Assembly: GCA_900540095.1 (NCBI GenBank)
Contig: UQEO01000022.1
Location: 1-25,460 of the forward strand
Length of the DNA: 25,460 nucleotides
Direction: 5' to 3'
From: an uncultured Collinsella sp.
Lineage (GTDB): Bacteria; Actinomycetota; Coriobacteriia; Coriobacteriales; Coriobacteriaceae
In this document: positions 14,301 to 22,535 of the stretch, one piece after another
Position numbering within the stretch: position 1 is the stretch's first letter
Layout: every line of letters begins with the position of its first letter
Position numbers and translations under genes: made by a program
The notes under the pieces: generated by a model
What the model saw: only the letters and a program-made list of their open reading frames with translations
Told to the model about the DNA's origin: nothing
The model's database searches: none

Positions 14301-15014
14301 TTAACCACCCAGGTAAGCTTTGCGGACGTTGTCGTCGTGCAGTAGCTCTTGGCCGGTGCCGGTCATGGTGATCTTGCCGGTCTCGAGCACGTAACCGCGT
14401 GTGGCGATGGAAAGCGCCATCTGCGCGTTTTGCTCGACCAGAAGCACCGTGGTGCCGGCCTTGTGCAGGTCCTCGACAATCTGGAAGATCTGTTCGATCA
14501 GAATCGGTGCCAGACCCATGGAAGGTTCGTCGAGCATAAGCAGTTTGGGGTTACTCATAAGGGCGCGCCCCATAACGAGCATCTGCTGCTCGCCGCCTGA
14601 AAGGGTGCCGGCGACCTGGCGACGACGTTCCTTCAGGCGCGGGAACTGCTCGTAGACGCGCTCCAGGCCCGGAGCCACCGTGGACTTGGGCTGCGTATAG
14701 GCACCCATCTCCAGGTTCTCCTCGACCGTCATCTGCAAAAAGGCGCGACGACCCTCGGGAACCTGAGCCAGGCCCTTACCAACCAGCTTATCAGCGGGCG
14801 TATGGGTAATGTCCTCGCCCATAAACTTGATGGAGCCGGTCTTGGAGCGCAGCAGGCCCGAGACAGTCTTGAGCGTTGTGGACTTGCCGGCACCGTTCGC
14901 ACCGATCAGGGCCACGATCTCGCCCTCGTTGACGTTAAAGGAGATGTCCTTGATGGCGTGGATAGCGCCGTACCAGACGTTGATGTTGTAGACGGAAAGC
15001 ATCGGCTCTGCCAT
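14301..15014 (-). CDS. livF: branched-chain amino acid ABC transporter ATPase LivF
   Basis: One of the two ATPases powering the Leu/Ile/Val importer at the inner face of the membrane. 237 residues, standard length. Walker A GANGAGKS (38-45), signature LSGGEQQML, Walker B LLMLDEPSMGL and the family ending YLGG are present. Its ATG directly follows the livG stop (no gap); GGGGGAG lies 6 nt upstream. Last gene of livKHMGF, closed by a strong terminator. Confidence 0.95.
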   Translation of the reverse strand: MAEPMLSVYNINVWYGAIHAIKDISFNVNEGEIVALIGANGAGKSTTLKTVSGLLRSKTGSIKFMGEDITHTPADKLVGKGLAQVPEGRRAFLQMTVEENLEMGAYTQPKSTVAPGLERVYEQFPRLKERRRQVAGTLSGGEQQMLVMGRALMSNPKLLMLDEPSMGLAPILIEQIFQIVEDLHKAGTTVLLVEQNAQMALSIATRGYVLETGKITMTGTGQELLHDDNVRKAYLGG

Positions 15015-15875
15015 TTAGTTCTCCCCCTTACCCTGCTTGCCCAGATACGCCTCGATAACGGCGTCGTTGTTCTGGATCTCCTCGGCCGTGCCCTTGGCGA
15101 TGACCTTACCAAAGTTGAGCACGCAGATACCCTCGCAGATGTTCATAACGAGTGACATATCATGCTCGATAAGCATGATGGCAATGCCAAAGGTGTCGCG
15201 GATCTTAACGATGTTCTCCATGAGCTCCGCGGTCTCGGACGGGTTCATGCCGGCGGCAGGCTCGTCGAGCAACAGCAGTTTGGGGTTGGTGGCAAGTGCA
15301 CGGACGATCTCCAGACGACGCTGGGCGCCGTAAGGCAGCGAGCCGGCCTGCTCGTTTGCCAGATGCTCCATATCAAAGATGGACAGCAGCTCCATGGCGC
15401 GCTCGTGAGCAGCCTTCTCGTGCTTCCAATACGTAGGCAGGCGCAGCACACCCTCAAAACCGGAGTAGCGCTCCTGGTTGTGCAGGCCGACCTTGACGTT
15501 GTCCTCCACCGTCATGGTGTTGAACAGACGGATGTTCTGGAACGTACGGGCAATACCCATGCGGTTGACCTGGTAGACCGACTTGCCCGAAGTGTCCTCA
15601 CCGTCGAGCAGGATGGTGCCGTGCGTAGGCTGGTACACCTTGGTGAGCAGGTTGAAGACCGTGGTCTTGCCAGCGCCGTTGGGGCCGATGAGACCGGCGA
15701 TCTCGGTCTTGCCGATAGTCAGGCTAAAGTCGTCGACTGCCTTAAGACCACCGAACTCAATGCCCAGGTGAATGCACTCGAGCGCCGGGCGCTGACCCAG
15801 GTCGCGGTCGGGAACGATGGCGCCAGAAGGATACGGAACCATCTTGCCCTTGTTGAACTCAAACTTACTGGGCAT
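15015..15875 (-). CDS. livG: branched-chain amino acid ABC transporter ATPase LivG
   Basis: Second ATPase of the importer. Walker A GPNGAGKT (64-71), signature-like LPYGAQRRLEI (the usual LivG variant), Walker B LLLLDEPAAGMN and VLNFGKVIAKG. The ABC domain is preceded by about 33 extra residues (PSKFEFNKGK...DLGQRPALE) that most LivG proteins lack; function unknown. I start at ATG 15875, giving 286 residues, because AGGAGGT lies 8 nt upstream; this overlaps the livM end by 11 bases, a normal coupling. Confidence 0.94.
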   Translation of the reverse strand: MPSKFEFNKGKMVPYPSGAIVPDRDLGQRPALECIHLGIEFGGLKAVDDFSLTIGKTEIAGLIGPNGAGKTTVFNLLTKVYQPTHGTILLDGEDTSGKSVYQVNRMGIARTFQNIRLFNTMTVEDNVKVGLHNQERYSGFEGVLRLPTYWKHEKAAHERAMELLSIFDMEHLANEQAGSLPYGAQRRLEIVRALATNPKLLLLDEPAAGMNPSETAELMENIVKIRDTFGIAIMLIEHDMSLVMNICEGICVLNFGKVIAKGTAEEIQNNDAVIEAYLGKQGKGEN

Positions 15876-16944
15876 CGGCTGCCACCTCCTTCTTGGAAGC
15901 AAGGCGGTCCTTAATGCGTGCGAAGAACGCCTTGAGCTGCGGGTTGTTGGTAAAGATCATGACCAGGATCAGCACGATGGCGTAGATGAGCATGCGATAG
16001 TCCGAGAACTGACGGAGCAGCTCGGGAAGCACCGTGAGCAACGCCGCGGCGATGACGGAGCCGCGCATATTGCCCAGACCACCCAGGACCACGAACACCA
16101 GGATGAGGATGGACGTGTTGAAGTCGAACTTGGTGGCGGAGAGCTGCGAGAAGTTACCGCCGAAGAGAGCTCCGGCAGCACCGGCGAGGGCAGCGGAAAC
16201 CACGAAGGCGATCATGCGGTACTCGGTGACGGAGATGCCTACGGACTCGGCTGCAATCTTGTTATCGCGCACGGCAATAATGGCACGACCGGTACGGCTG
16301 CGAACCAGGTTGAGCACAATCACGAGCGCGACCATAACCAGGATTGCGCCGGCAAGGAAGGTCGAATAGGTCGACACGCCCGATGCGCCCTGCGCGCCCT
16401 TGATGATGGCGGTGCCGTCCTCGAGCAGGTGCAGGTCGTCGATCGTGGAGTTACCCGTGATGTTAAAGATCACATGCAGGCCGCGGGAATCGACGCCCAC
16501 AATGAGGCAGGTGACGACCTCTTTGATGATCTCGCCAAAAGCCAGGGTCACAATGGCCAGATAGTCGCCGCTCAGGCGCAGGACCGGGATACCGATCAAG
16601 AAGCCCAAGAGGGCAGCGGCGATAGCGCCGACCACAATGCTGATGATCAGACGCATCGGATCGGACGGAACGGTGCTCTCCAGCGCGACGGCAGTGACGA
16701 TGCCCGTATAGGCACCGACGCTCATAAAGCCCGCGTGGCCCAGCGACAAGTCGCCCGCGATGCCGACGACGAGGTTAAGGGAGATTGCCATGACGATATA
16801 GGCCGTGATGGGAACCAACTGACCGGCGATCATGCGCGGGATCATGTGGTTAGACTGCATAAAGAAGACGATGGCGAACGCCACAACGCACATGGCGTAC
16901 GTGACAAAGTCGTGACGCGTCTGCTTGTCTTTAAGAAACTTCAT
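15865..16944 (-). CDS. livM: branched-chain amino acid ABC transporter permease LivM
   Basis: Membrane permease of the importer, about 359 residues with roughly eight to ten hydrophobic segments. The conserved cores GDLSLGHAGFMSVGAYT, GDYLAIVTLAFGEII and SRTGRAIIAVRDNKIAAESVGI are characteristic; the last precedes the EAA-like contact loop to the ATPases. Two starts are possible: ATG 16944 with AGGTG 6 nt upstream, used here, or GTG 16953 directly after the livH stop. It overlaps livG by 11 bases. Confidence 0.94.
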   Translation of the reverse strand: MKFLKDKQTRHDFVTYAMCVVAFAIVFFMQSNHMIPRMIAGQLVPITAYIVMAISLNLVVGIAGDLSLGHAGFMSVGAYTGIVTAVALESTVPSDPMRLIISIVVGAIAAALLGFLIGIPVLRLSGDYLAIVTLAFGEIIKEVVTCLIVGVDSRGLHVIFNITGNSTIDDLHLLEDGTAIIKGAQGASGVSTYSTFLAGAILVMVALVIVLNLVRSRTGRAIIAVRDNKIAAESVGISVTEYRMIAFVVSAALAGAAGALFGGNFSQLSATKFDFNTSILILVFVVLGGLGNMRGSVIAAALLTVLPELLRQFSDYRMLIYAIVLILVMIFTNNPQLKAFFARIKDRLASKKEVAADAQ

Positions 16945-16953
16945 AACGCTCAC

Positions 16954-17835
16954 CTACACCTTCTCGGGGACGTACTTGCCCAAGAGGCCGGCAGGCTTGA
17001 CGAGCAGGACGATGATCAAAACACCAAAGACGATGGAGTTGGCAAGGCTCGTGGAAATGTAAGCCTGCGCCATTGCCTCGATGATGCCGATGAGAATGCC
17101 GCCGACAAAGGCACCGGGGATGGAGCCGATGCCGCCGAAAACGGCAGCGTCGAAGGCCTTGATGCCAGGCATGGCGCCCGTGGTGGGCTGCAGGACCGGC
17201 GAGTAGGAGCACAGGAGCACGCCGGCGATGGCAGCGAGGGCGGAGCCGATGGCGAACGTCATCGAGATGGTGCGGTTGACGTTGATGCCCATGAGCTGAG
17301 CGGCGGCCTTGTCCTCGGACACGGCGCGCATGGCCTTGCCCATCTTGGTCTTACCTGTAAAGAACATCAGGCCGGCCATGATAACCAGGCAGGCGACGAT
17401 GGTGACGAGCGAGACGGCGCTTACGTTAAACTTGGCCAAGAACTCCGGCACCGGGAAGGTGACGAGCGAAGTGAAGTTCTTGGGCGTGGCGCCCCACAGA
17501 AGCTGCGCGGCGTTCTGCAGGAAGTAAGACACGCCGATGGCCGTGATCAGAACGGCCAGCGGGCCTGCTTGGCGCAGCGGCTTATAGGCCAGACCCTCAA
17601 TGAGAACACCGAGAACCGTGCAGACCACACAAGAGAGAACTACAGATGCCCAGCCCGGGAGGCCGAGATACGACGTGGCGCAGAACGAGACATAGGCACC
17701 GACCATGATGACATCGCCGTGAGCGAAGTTGAGCATCTTGGCGATACCGTAGACCATGGTGTAGCCCAACGCGATGATGGCGTAGACGCTGCCCATGGAC
17801 AGGCCGTTGACCAGGTATTGGATAAAGACCGTCAT
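16954..17835 (-). CDS. livH: branched-chain amino acid ABC transporter permease LivH
   Basis: Partner permease of LivM, 293 residues, usual length. Recognised by LVNGLSMGSVYAIIALGYTMVYG and LNFAHGDVIMVGAY near the N-terminus and RAVSEDKAAAQLMGINV in the cytoplasmic loop. Start is ATG 17835, 9 nt after AAAGGGGG; longer starts (up to 17928) would pass through the hairpins of the livK-livH gap and are rejected. Followed without gap by livM. Confidence 0.94.
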   Translation of the reverse strand: MTVFIQYLVNGLSMGSVYAIIALGYTMVYGIAKMLNFAHGDVIMVGAYVSFCATSYLGLPGWASVVLSCVVCTVLGVLIEGLAYKPLRQAGPLAVLITAIGVSYFLQNAAQLLWGATPKNFTSLVTFPVPEFLAKFNVSAVSLVTIVACLVIMAGLMFFTGKTKMGKAMRAVSEDKAAAQLMGINVNRTISMTFAIGSALAAIAGVLLCSYSPVLQPTTGAMPGIKAFDAAVFGGIGSIPGAFVGGILIGIIEAMAQAYISTSLANSIVFGVLIIVLLVKPAGLLGKYVPEKV

Positions 17836-17881
17836 GTTCCACATCCCCCTTTCGAATAGGTTTCCAGTTAATGTATGAAAC

Positions 17882-17943
17882 AGGGACGTTACACTGTCCC
17901 TAGATACCAAGCAAGCAGGGAAGGCCAAAACCTCCCCTGCTTG
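17882..17943 (-). terminator. two hairpins between livK and livH
   Basis: CAAGCAGGG/CCCTGCTTG (17912-17943, 9 bp plus 3 bp after a mismatch) and AGGGAC/GTCCCT (17882-17901). Neither has a convincing U tract. Such structures between a binding-protein gene and its permease genes commonly stabilise the upstream mRNA or reduce readthrough, giving more binding protein than permease. Confidence 0.5.
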
Positions 17944-17974
17944 GGATCAAAACCGCTCTATGTAAGGCGGCCAA

Positions 17975-19162
17975 TTAGGCCTGTACGTACTTGCCGTCGG
18001 TGATGACGTACGCCGTGGGCTCCTTCTGGACCTGGCCCTTATCGTTCCAGGTGAGCTTGCCGGTCAGACCGTCAACGGTAATCTTGAGCATAGCCTTGGA
18101 CAGCTTCTCGGCGACCTCGGTCGGATCGGCGTCGACACCAAGACCGGCCTCCTTGACGGCCTCGGCCACCGCGTGCACGCCGTCGTAGGCGTCGGCGGCA
18201 AACTGGTCGGGGGTATCGCCGTACTTATCCTTGTAAGCGTTAACGAAGTCGGCGTTCTTCTCGTCGTCGGCGGAGAACGGGGTCATGAGCAGCAGACCCT
18301 CAGCAAGAGAGGTATCGAAGCCCTCAACGCCCAGGATGCCGTCCATGCCGTCGCAGCCCATCATCTTGACGTCGTAGCCCATGTCCTTGGCGTTCTTGAG
18401 CAGGACGGACGCCGGCGTGTAGTAGATCGGCGCAAAGATCATGGTGGCGCCGGCCTGCTTGGCCTTGGTCAGCTGGTTGGTAAAGCTCGTGGCGGAGTCG
18501 TCCTTAAAGGTCTCCTCGTCAACAATCTCGAGCTTGGACTCAGCGGCCTGGGCCTTAAAGGAATCTGCGATGCCCGAAGAATAGGCGTCGCCGGAGTTAT
18601 AGAACAGCACGAACTTCTCGTCCGCATACTTCTGCGCCAGGAACTTGGCAGCGTTGACACCCTGGTTGGGGTCGGTGAAGCAAACCTGGAAGACGCAATC
18701 CTTGCCGTCGGTGACGTCCTCGGAGGACGCGGACGGGGTGATCATGAACGTCTTGGGGTCGTTACCGCACTCGGCGGCAACGGCAACCGACGCACCCGTG
18801 GTGGTCGGGCCGACGAGGGCCTGCATGCCCCAGTCGAGCAGGGTGTTGAAGGCGTTGACGGCCTTCTCGCCGTCGGCCTGGTCATCCTCGGCCTTGCTGG
18901 CAAGCGGCAGCTCCTTGGTCGAGAAATCCTTGCAGCCAAGCTCGACACCCTGGGTAACGGACTTGCCGTAGGACGCGTTGGCGCCGGTCAGCGGGCCGAT
19001 GGTACCGATCTTAAACGAAGCGTCGCTCGAAGCGGAACCGCTGTCGCCGCCGTTGGAGGAGCAGCCAGCTAGAATGGACATCGCCCCCAGACCTGCTGCG
19101 CTCGCGATAACGCTCCTGCGATTCATAACAGGGTTCAATGACTTACCGGTGAGGCTCGACAT
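17975..19162 (-). CDS. livK: branched-chain amino acid binding lipoprotein LivK
   Basis: Extracytoplasmic ligand-binding component of the importer, 395 residues, periplasmic-binding-protein fold type I (Peripla_BP_6). The signal region has a twin arginine (NRRSVIA, 14-20), hydrophobic stretch and lipobox LAGC with Cys34, so the protein is probably a membrane-anchored lipoprotein, possibly Tat-exported. Core begins FKIGTIGPLTGANASYGKSV. Start ATG 19162 follows GAGAGGAGA. A decayed copy of the gene lies upstream at 19434-19629. Confidence 0.95.
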   Translation of the reverse strand: MSSLTGKSLNPVMNRRSVIASAAGLGAMSILAGCSSNGGDSGSASSDASFKIGTIGPLTGANASYGKSVTQGVELGCKDFSTKELPLASKAEDDQADGEKAVNAFNTLLDWGMQALVGPTTTGASVAVAAECGNDPKTFMITPSASSEDVTDGKDCVFQVCFTDPNQGVNAAKFLAQKYADEKFVLFYNSGDAYSSGIADSFKAQAAESKLEIVDEETFKDDSATSFTNQLTKAKQAGATMIFAPIYYTPASVLLKNAKDMGYDVKMMGCDGMDGILGVEGFDTSLAEGLLLMTPFSADDEKNADFVNAYKDKYGDTPDQFAADAYDGVHAVAEAVKEAGLGVDADPTEVAEKLSKAMLKITVDGLTGKLTWNDKGQVQKEPTAYVITDGKYVQA

Positions 19163-19183
19163 GCGGCTCTCCTCTCAAATCTC

Positions 19184-19204
19184 GTCGGGTTTCGGCTACC
19201 CGAC
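19184..19204 (-). promoter_or_regulatory. hairpin in the livK leader
   Basis: GTCGGGT/ACCCGAC, 7 bp with a 7-nt loop, just upstream of the livK ribosome-binding site. No U tract; may affect translation or mRNA stability. Confidence 0.4.
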
Positions 19205-19250
19205 AGGCCATCCTTCGCCGTGTTCGGCGTTCGCAAAATACTAGACGCTT

Positions 19251-19278
19251 TAGTTAAGGAAAGTGGCGATTATTTCAA
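19251..19278 (-). promoter_or_regulatory. candidate livK promoter
   Basis: In an unusually AT-rich 130-base stretch (19245-19378), minus-strand TTGAAA (19273-19278), 16-nt spacer, TAACTA (19251-19256). Transcription would give a leader of about 80 nt. Confidence 0.45.
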
Positions 19279-19433
19279 CTTTTCTTTGGATTTGTTCATT
19301 TATCCATAATTCTGCGTATTTCTATTACTTTATGCAGTAATGCCACTTTATTGTGTGAAAGTAATGTTTCCGTTCTGTTACAGGCGTCCCTGCCCTGAAT
19401 AAAACGGCCTCACCGGTCGCGCTTTATGCGCAC

Positions 19434-19629
19434 TTAGGCGGCGATGTACTTGCCGTCCTGGATCACATAGGCTGTCCATGCCGTCGACACCCATTAGTGT
19501 CATGTCGTAGCTCATGTCCTTGGCGTTCTTGAGCAAAACGGACGCTGGGGTGTAATAGATCGGGGCAAAAATAAGCGTGGCTCCAACAAGGAAACTCCTG
19601 CGGTTAAGTACGTTGTTGATGCTAAACAT
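19434..19629 (-). pseudogene. decayed livK copy
   Basis: Three fragments of a LivK-like gene are joined by internal deletions: an N-terminal start MFSINNVLNRRSFLVGA with its own GGGGG ribosome-binding site, an internal piece matching ATMIFAPIYYTPASVLLKNA of intact LivK (including YYTPASVLLKNAKDM and MGVDGMD), and the C-terminal AYVIQDGKYIAA, which is in another frame and ends at TAA 19434-19436. The DNA of the internal piece remains closely similar to livK around 18330-18450. About 85% of the gene is missing, so it cannot be functional as a binding protein. Confidence 0.85.
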
Positions 19630-19880
19630 GGTGTCCCCCTTTTTCGCTGGCCGCAGCGCGGCCGTCTTGCGGTACGGGGCAAACCTTATGGCGCAAACGT
19701 TGACAGTTTGTTACGGAGTTCCGTTTGTAGCGAGCATGTTTCCAATGTTTCCGCAGCGTTTCGGGGGTGCCGTTTTGTGCGACTCCTGTTGCCTGGCGAG
19801 CACGCGCCCTCGGTTCACGCTAGAATGCACTCAACCTTTAAGCGGTTAATCCATCCATAAGATGCACGAAGGAGCTATCT
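19630..19880 (+). promoter_or_regulatory. upstream region of hom
   Basis: No gene seen. TAGAAT at 19821-19826 could be a -10 box for hom, about 55 nt before its ATG, without a good -35. The rest contains the upstream region of the livK pseudogene. Confidence 0.25.
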
Positions 19881-21224
19881 ATGAGCGAACCCCTGCGCAC
19901 CGTGAACGTCGGTCTGATCGGTCTGGGAACCGTCGGCGGCGGCGTGGCCCGTCTGATCAACAGCCACCACGATGAGTACCTGGCAGCCTACGGCATCGAC
20001 CTTAAGCTGACCCGCGCCTGCGCGCTTGCTTGGGAGCAGGCCGAGGCGGCAGGCATTGAGCGCGAGGCCTTTACGAGTGACTGGCACGATGTCGTCAGCG
20101 ACCCCGCCGTCGACATCGTCGTCGAGCTGATCGGCGGTGAGCATCCCGCAACCGAGATCTTCACCACTGCCTTCGAGAACGGCAAGCATGTCGTCTCTGC
20201 CAACAAGGCCCTGCTGGGCCGTCATGTCGAGACGCTCGCCGAGAAGGCGCGCGCGTGCGGCGTGCAGATTAAGTGCGAGGCCAGCTGCGGCGGCGGCATC
20301 CCCATCGTGAGCACGCTCGAGCACGACCTGGTGGGCAACAAGATCCTGACCATCGCCGGCATTCTCAACGGTACCACCAACTATATCCTGTCGCGCATGG
20401 ACGCCGAGGGCGCCGATTACGCCGACGTGCTTGCCGACGCACAGGCCAAGGGCTATGCCGAGGCCGACCCGTCCGCCGACGTCGACGGCTTCGATGCCGC
20501 CAGCAAGACGGCCATCCTCGCCTCCATCGGCTTTGGCACCCGCGTTACCACCGACGATGTGTACCAGCAGGGTATCCGTACCATCGGTGCCGAGGACATC
20601 GCCCAAGCCCACGAGCTCGGCTACACCATTAAGCTGCTCGGTATCGCCCGCAACACCGACACCGGTGTCGACGTCCGTGTGCATCCCACGCTGATTCCCG
20701 CCGACCATATGCTTGCCAAGGTCAACGGCGCCATGAACGCTGTCTACGTGGTAGGCGACGCCGTAGGCGAGACCATGTTCTACGGTGCCGGCGCAGGCTC
20801 CTTCCCCACCGCGAGCGCCGTCGTGGGCGATATCCTGTCGCTCTCCGAGCAGATCAGCCGCGGCGTGGCTCCGCTGCCCGAGATTGAGCCCTATGGCCAC
20901 AACCTCGCCTTTAAGCCCATGGACGAGCTCCAGACCAAGTACTATGTGCGCCTGAAGGTCGCCGACCGCGTGGGTGCCCTGTCCGAGACGGTCAACATCT
21001 TTGCCAAGCACAACATCTCGATCTCGCTTATCAACCAGGTCGAAGACGGCAAGTCGGGCGTCAGCGATGCCTGTTCGGTCATCTTCCTGACGCACCGCGC
21101 GCTCGAGAAGGACGTCCAGGCTGCCGCTGCCGAGCTTGCCAGCGTCGACTGCGTGGCCGAGGTCGCCAACGTCCTGCGCATCGAGGACGTTGAGGCTTGG
21201 ACCGAAGGCGTCATGGCGAACTAG
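19881..21224 (+). CDS. hom: homoserine dehydrogenase
   Basis: Reduces aspartate semialdehyde to homoserine, the branch point to threonine, methionine and isoleucine. 447 residues: NAD(P) site GLIGLGTVGGG (11-21), SANKALL, catalytic region GILNGTTNYILSRM and YAEADPSADVDGFDAASK, and a C-terminal ACT domain (YYVRLKVADRVGALS onward, about 354-430), the usual site of threonine feedback inhibition. ATG 19881 is preceded by GGAG with 6-nt spacing. A terminator follows, so it is probably monocistronic. Divergent from the livK remnant. Confidence 0.96.
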   Translation: MSEPLRTVNVGLIGLGTVGGGVARLINSHHDEYLAAYGIDLKLTRACALAWEQAEAAGIEREAFTSDWHDVVSDPAVDIVVELIGGEHPATEIFTTAFENGKHVVSANKALLGRHVETLAEKARACGVQIKCEASCGGGIPIVSTLEHDLVGNKILTIAGILNGTTNYILSRMDAEGADYADVLADAQAKGYAEADPSADVDGFDAASKTAILASIGFGTRVTTDDVYQQGIRTIGAEDIAQAHELGYTIKLLGIARNTDTGVDVRVHPTLIPADHMLAKVNGAMNAVYVVGDAVGETMFYGAGAGSFPTASAVVGDILSLSEQISRGVAPLPEIEPYGHNLAFKPMDELQTKYYVRLKVADRVGALSETVNIFAKHNISISLINQVEDGKSGVSDACSVIFLTHRALEKDVQAAAAELASVDCVAEVANVLRIEDVEAWTEGVMAN

Positions 21225-21258
21225 TTCGGTTTACACCCCACAACGCATTTGCTCGAAG

Positions 21259-21291
21259 GGCTCCCGTCCGATGTGGGATGGGAGCCTTTTT
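21259..21291 (+). terminator. terminator of hom
   Basis: GGCTCCCGTCC / GGATGGGAGCC, an 11-bp stem with one G-U pair, followed by TTTTT, 35 nt after the hom stop. Confidence 0.9.
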
Positions 21292-21440
21292 GTCTCCTGC
21301 CCTAAGCACAACGACAGGGCACATTTGCGCGAGCCGCTCATCGGTAACGCGGGCTACCGTTCACCGATATGCAAACACGGCCGATTCCGGTTACGGCTAC
21401 GCTGTGCTGCGAATGTCCGCCCGCGATGAGAGGAAATACC

Positions 21441-22190
21441 ATGTTGCTCGAGGGCAAGAAAGCAATCATCACCGGAGGCACGCGCGGTATCGGCTATGCC
21501 ATCGCCTGCCGTTTTATCGAGGAGGGCGCCTCCGTCACTGTCTTTGGCTCGCGTCAAGAGACCGCCGATGCGGCCGTTGAGAAGCTGACAGCCGCCTATC
21601 CCGACGCCAAGGTCTGGGGCCGCTCCTGCGACCTCACCTCACTCGAAGCCGTGACCGAGGCCTTTACCCAGGCTGCATCCGACATGGGCGGCTTGGACAC
21701 GGTCGTCAACAATGCCGGTATCTCCCAGCGTTCACCCCTCTTGGACTACACGGCCGAGGAGTTCGCAAAGGTCATGGACCTTAACGTCGTCGCCGTCTTT
21801 AATGGCCACCAGGCTGCCGCCAAGATCATGACCGAGGCCGGCCACGGCGGCACCATCACTACCACAAGCTCGATGGTCGCCAAGTACGGCCAGCCCTCCG
21901 GCGTCGGTTACCCCACGTCCAAGTTTGCCGTCAACGGTATGGTCCAGTCGCTCTCGCGCGAGCTCGCCCCCGTGGGCATTCGCGTCAATGCCGTTGCACC
22001 CGGCGTAACCAAAACCGATATGGTCGCTAACCTGCCCGAAGAGGTTATTAAGCCCATCATCGCCACCATTCCGCTGGGTCGCATGGGCGAGCCCGAGGAT
22101 GTCGCCAACGCCTTTGTTTTCCTGGCGAGCGACATGTCCTCCTACGTCACGGGCGCCGTGCTCCCCGTCGACGGAGCCGCCCGCTCTTAA
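21441..22190 (+). CDS. short-chain dehydrogenase (SDR, BaiA-like)
   Basis: 249-residue classical SDR: cofactor motif TGGTRGIG (11-18), NNAG (90-93), catalytic Asn115, Ser143/144, Tyr157 and Lys161 (YPTSK), and VAPGVTKTDM. The set TGGTRGIG, DLTS, SGVGYPTSK, RVNAVAPGV and FLASD recalls BaiA-type 3-alpha-hydroxysteroid dehydrogenases of bile-acid bacteria, but FabG and sugar dehydrogenases share most of these, so the substrate is open. VFGSRQE after the second strand lacks an obvious acidic NAD-selecting residue at the usual end of strand 2. Start ATG 21441 with GAGAGGAAA upstream; the earlier in-frame ATG at 21369 adds 24 atypical residues. Confidence 0.88.
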   Translation: MLLEGKKAIITGGTRGIGYAIACRFIEEGASVTVFGSRQETADAAVEKLTAAYPDAKVWGRSCDLTSLEAVTEAFTQAASDMGGLDTVVNNAGISQRSPLLDYTAEEFAKVMDLNVVAVFNGHQAAAKIMTEAGHGGTITTTSSMVAKYGQPSGVGYPTSKFAVNGMVQSLSRELAPVGIRVNAVAPGVTKTDMVANLPEEVIKPIIATIPLGRMGEPEDVANAFVFLASDMSSYVTGAVLPVDGAARS

Positions 22191-22232
22191 GGGACCACAA
22201 GCCTCAGCTCCCAGCCTCAACATAGTCCAACA

Positions 22233-22283
22233 AAGAAGGCGCGCCGTCTGCATCAACTGCAGGCAGCGCGCCTTCTTCTGTTT
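22233..22283 (+). terminator. terminator of the SDR gene
   Basis: Perfect 12-bp stem AAGAAGGCGCGC / GCGCGCCTTCTT (22233-22244 with 22266-22277) around a 21-nt loop that can itself pair (CTGC/GCAG), then CTGTTT. May serve both strands. Confidence 0.75.
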
Positions 22284-22288
22284 GAAAG

Positions 22289-22520
22289 GGAAGCTGTGTC
22301 CCGCAGTCCCGACTCAGACCGGGACGCAGCTTCCCTCAGGGCCATGTTTCGGAAAGAGCGCCCCGTCTTGAACGCCGATTCTGGGATACCGTTTCCGCAA
22401 CGGGTCTCTCGCGGAAACTGCATCCCACTCTGAGCGCCCATTCCGGGACACAGTTTCCCAACGGCCCCCGTTTCGGAAACCACATCCCGTTCCGAGCCTT
22501 CAAAGCGGGACGCGGCTTCC
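22289..22520. repeat. array of four palindromic units, exact 62-nt period
   Basis: Four units, each a 14-nt arm (consensus GGAARCYRYRTCCC), an 18-nt core, the inverted arm (GGGAYRCRGYTTCC), then a 16-nt linker. Arms: 22289-22302/22321-22334, 22351-22364/22383-22396, 22413-22426/22445-22458, 22475-22488/22507-22520. The lengths 14-18-14-16 hold without a single indel. Cores of units 2 and 3 share TGA.CGCC.ATTC; unit 1's core resembles it in reverse complement. Arms also pair across linkers, for example GTTTCCGC/GCGGAAAC at 22391-22418. No coding potential seen. It fills the gap between two convergent genes and explains the 344-base non-coding stretch together with the terminator. Confidence 0.9.
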
Positions 22521-22535
22521 CCGAGAGAGTATCGA

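Noticed and set aside
15817..17859. Long open frame on the plus strand across the liv genes
   Set aside because: Very hydrophilic, rich in His, Asp, Glu and Arg, with no family resemblance; it is the mirror of GC-biased livH-livM codons on the other strand, which are clearly real.
19875..21095. 406-codon minus-strand frame over hom
   Set aside because: Antisense shadow; hom is complete with all motifs on the plus strand.
22289..22520. Possible CRISPR array
   Set aside because: Arms alternate in orientation and vary by several bases, spacers are 16 and 18 nt and partly similar to each other, and no cas gene is in the window.
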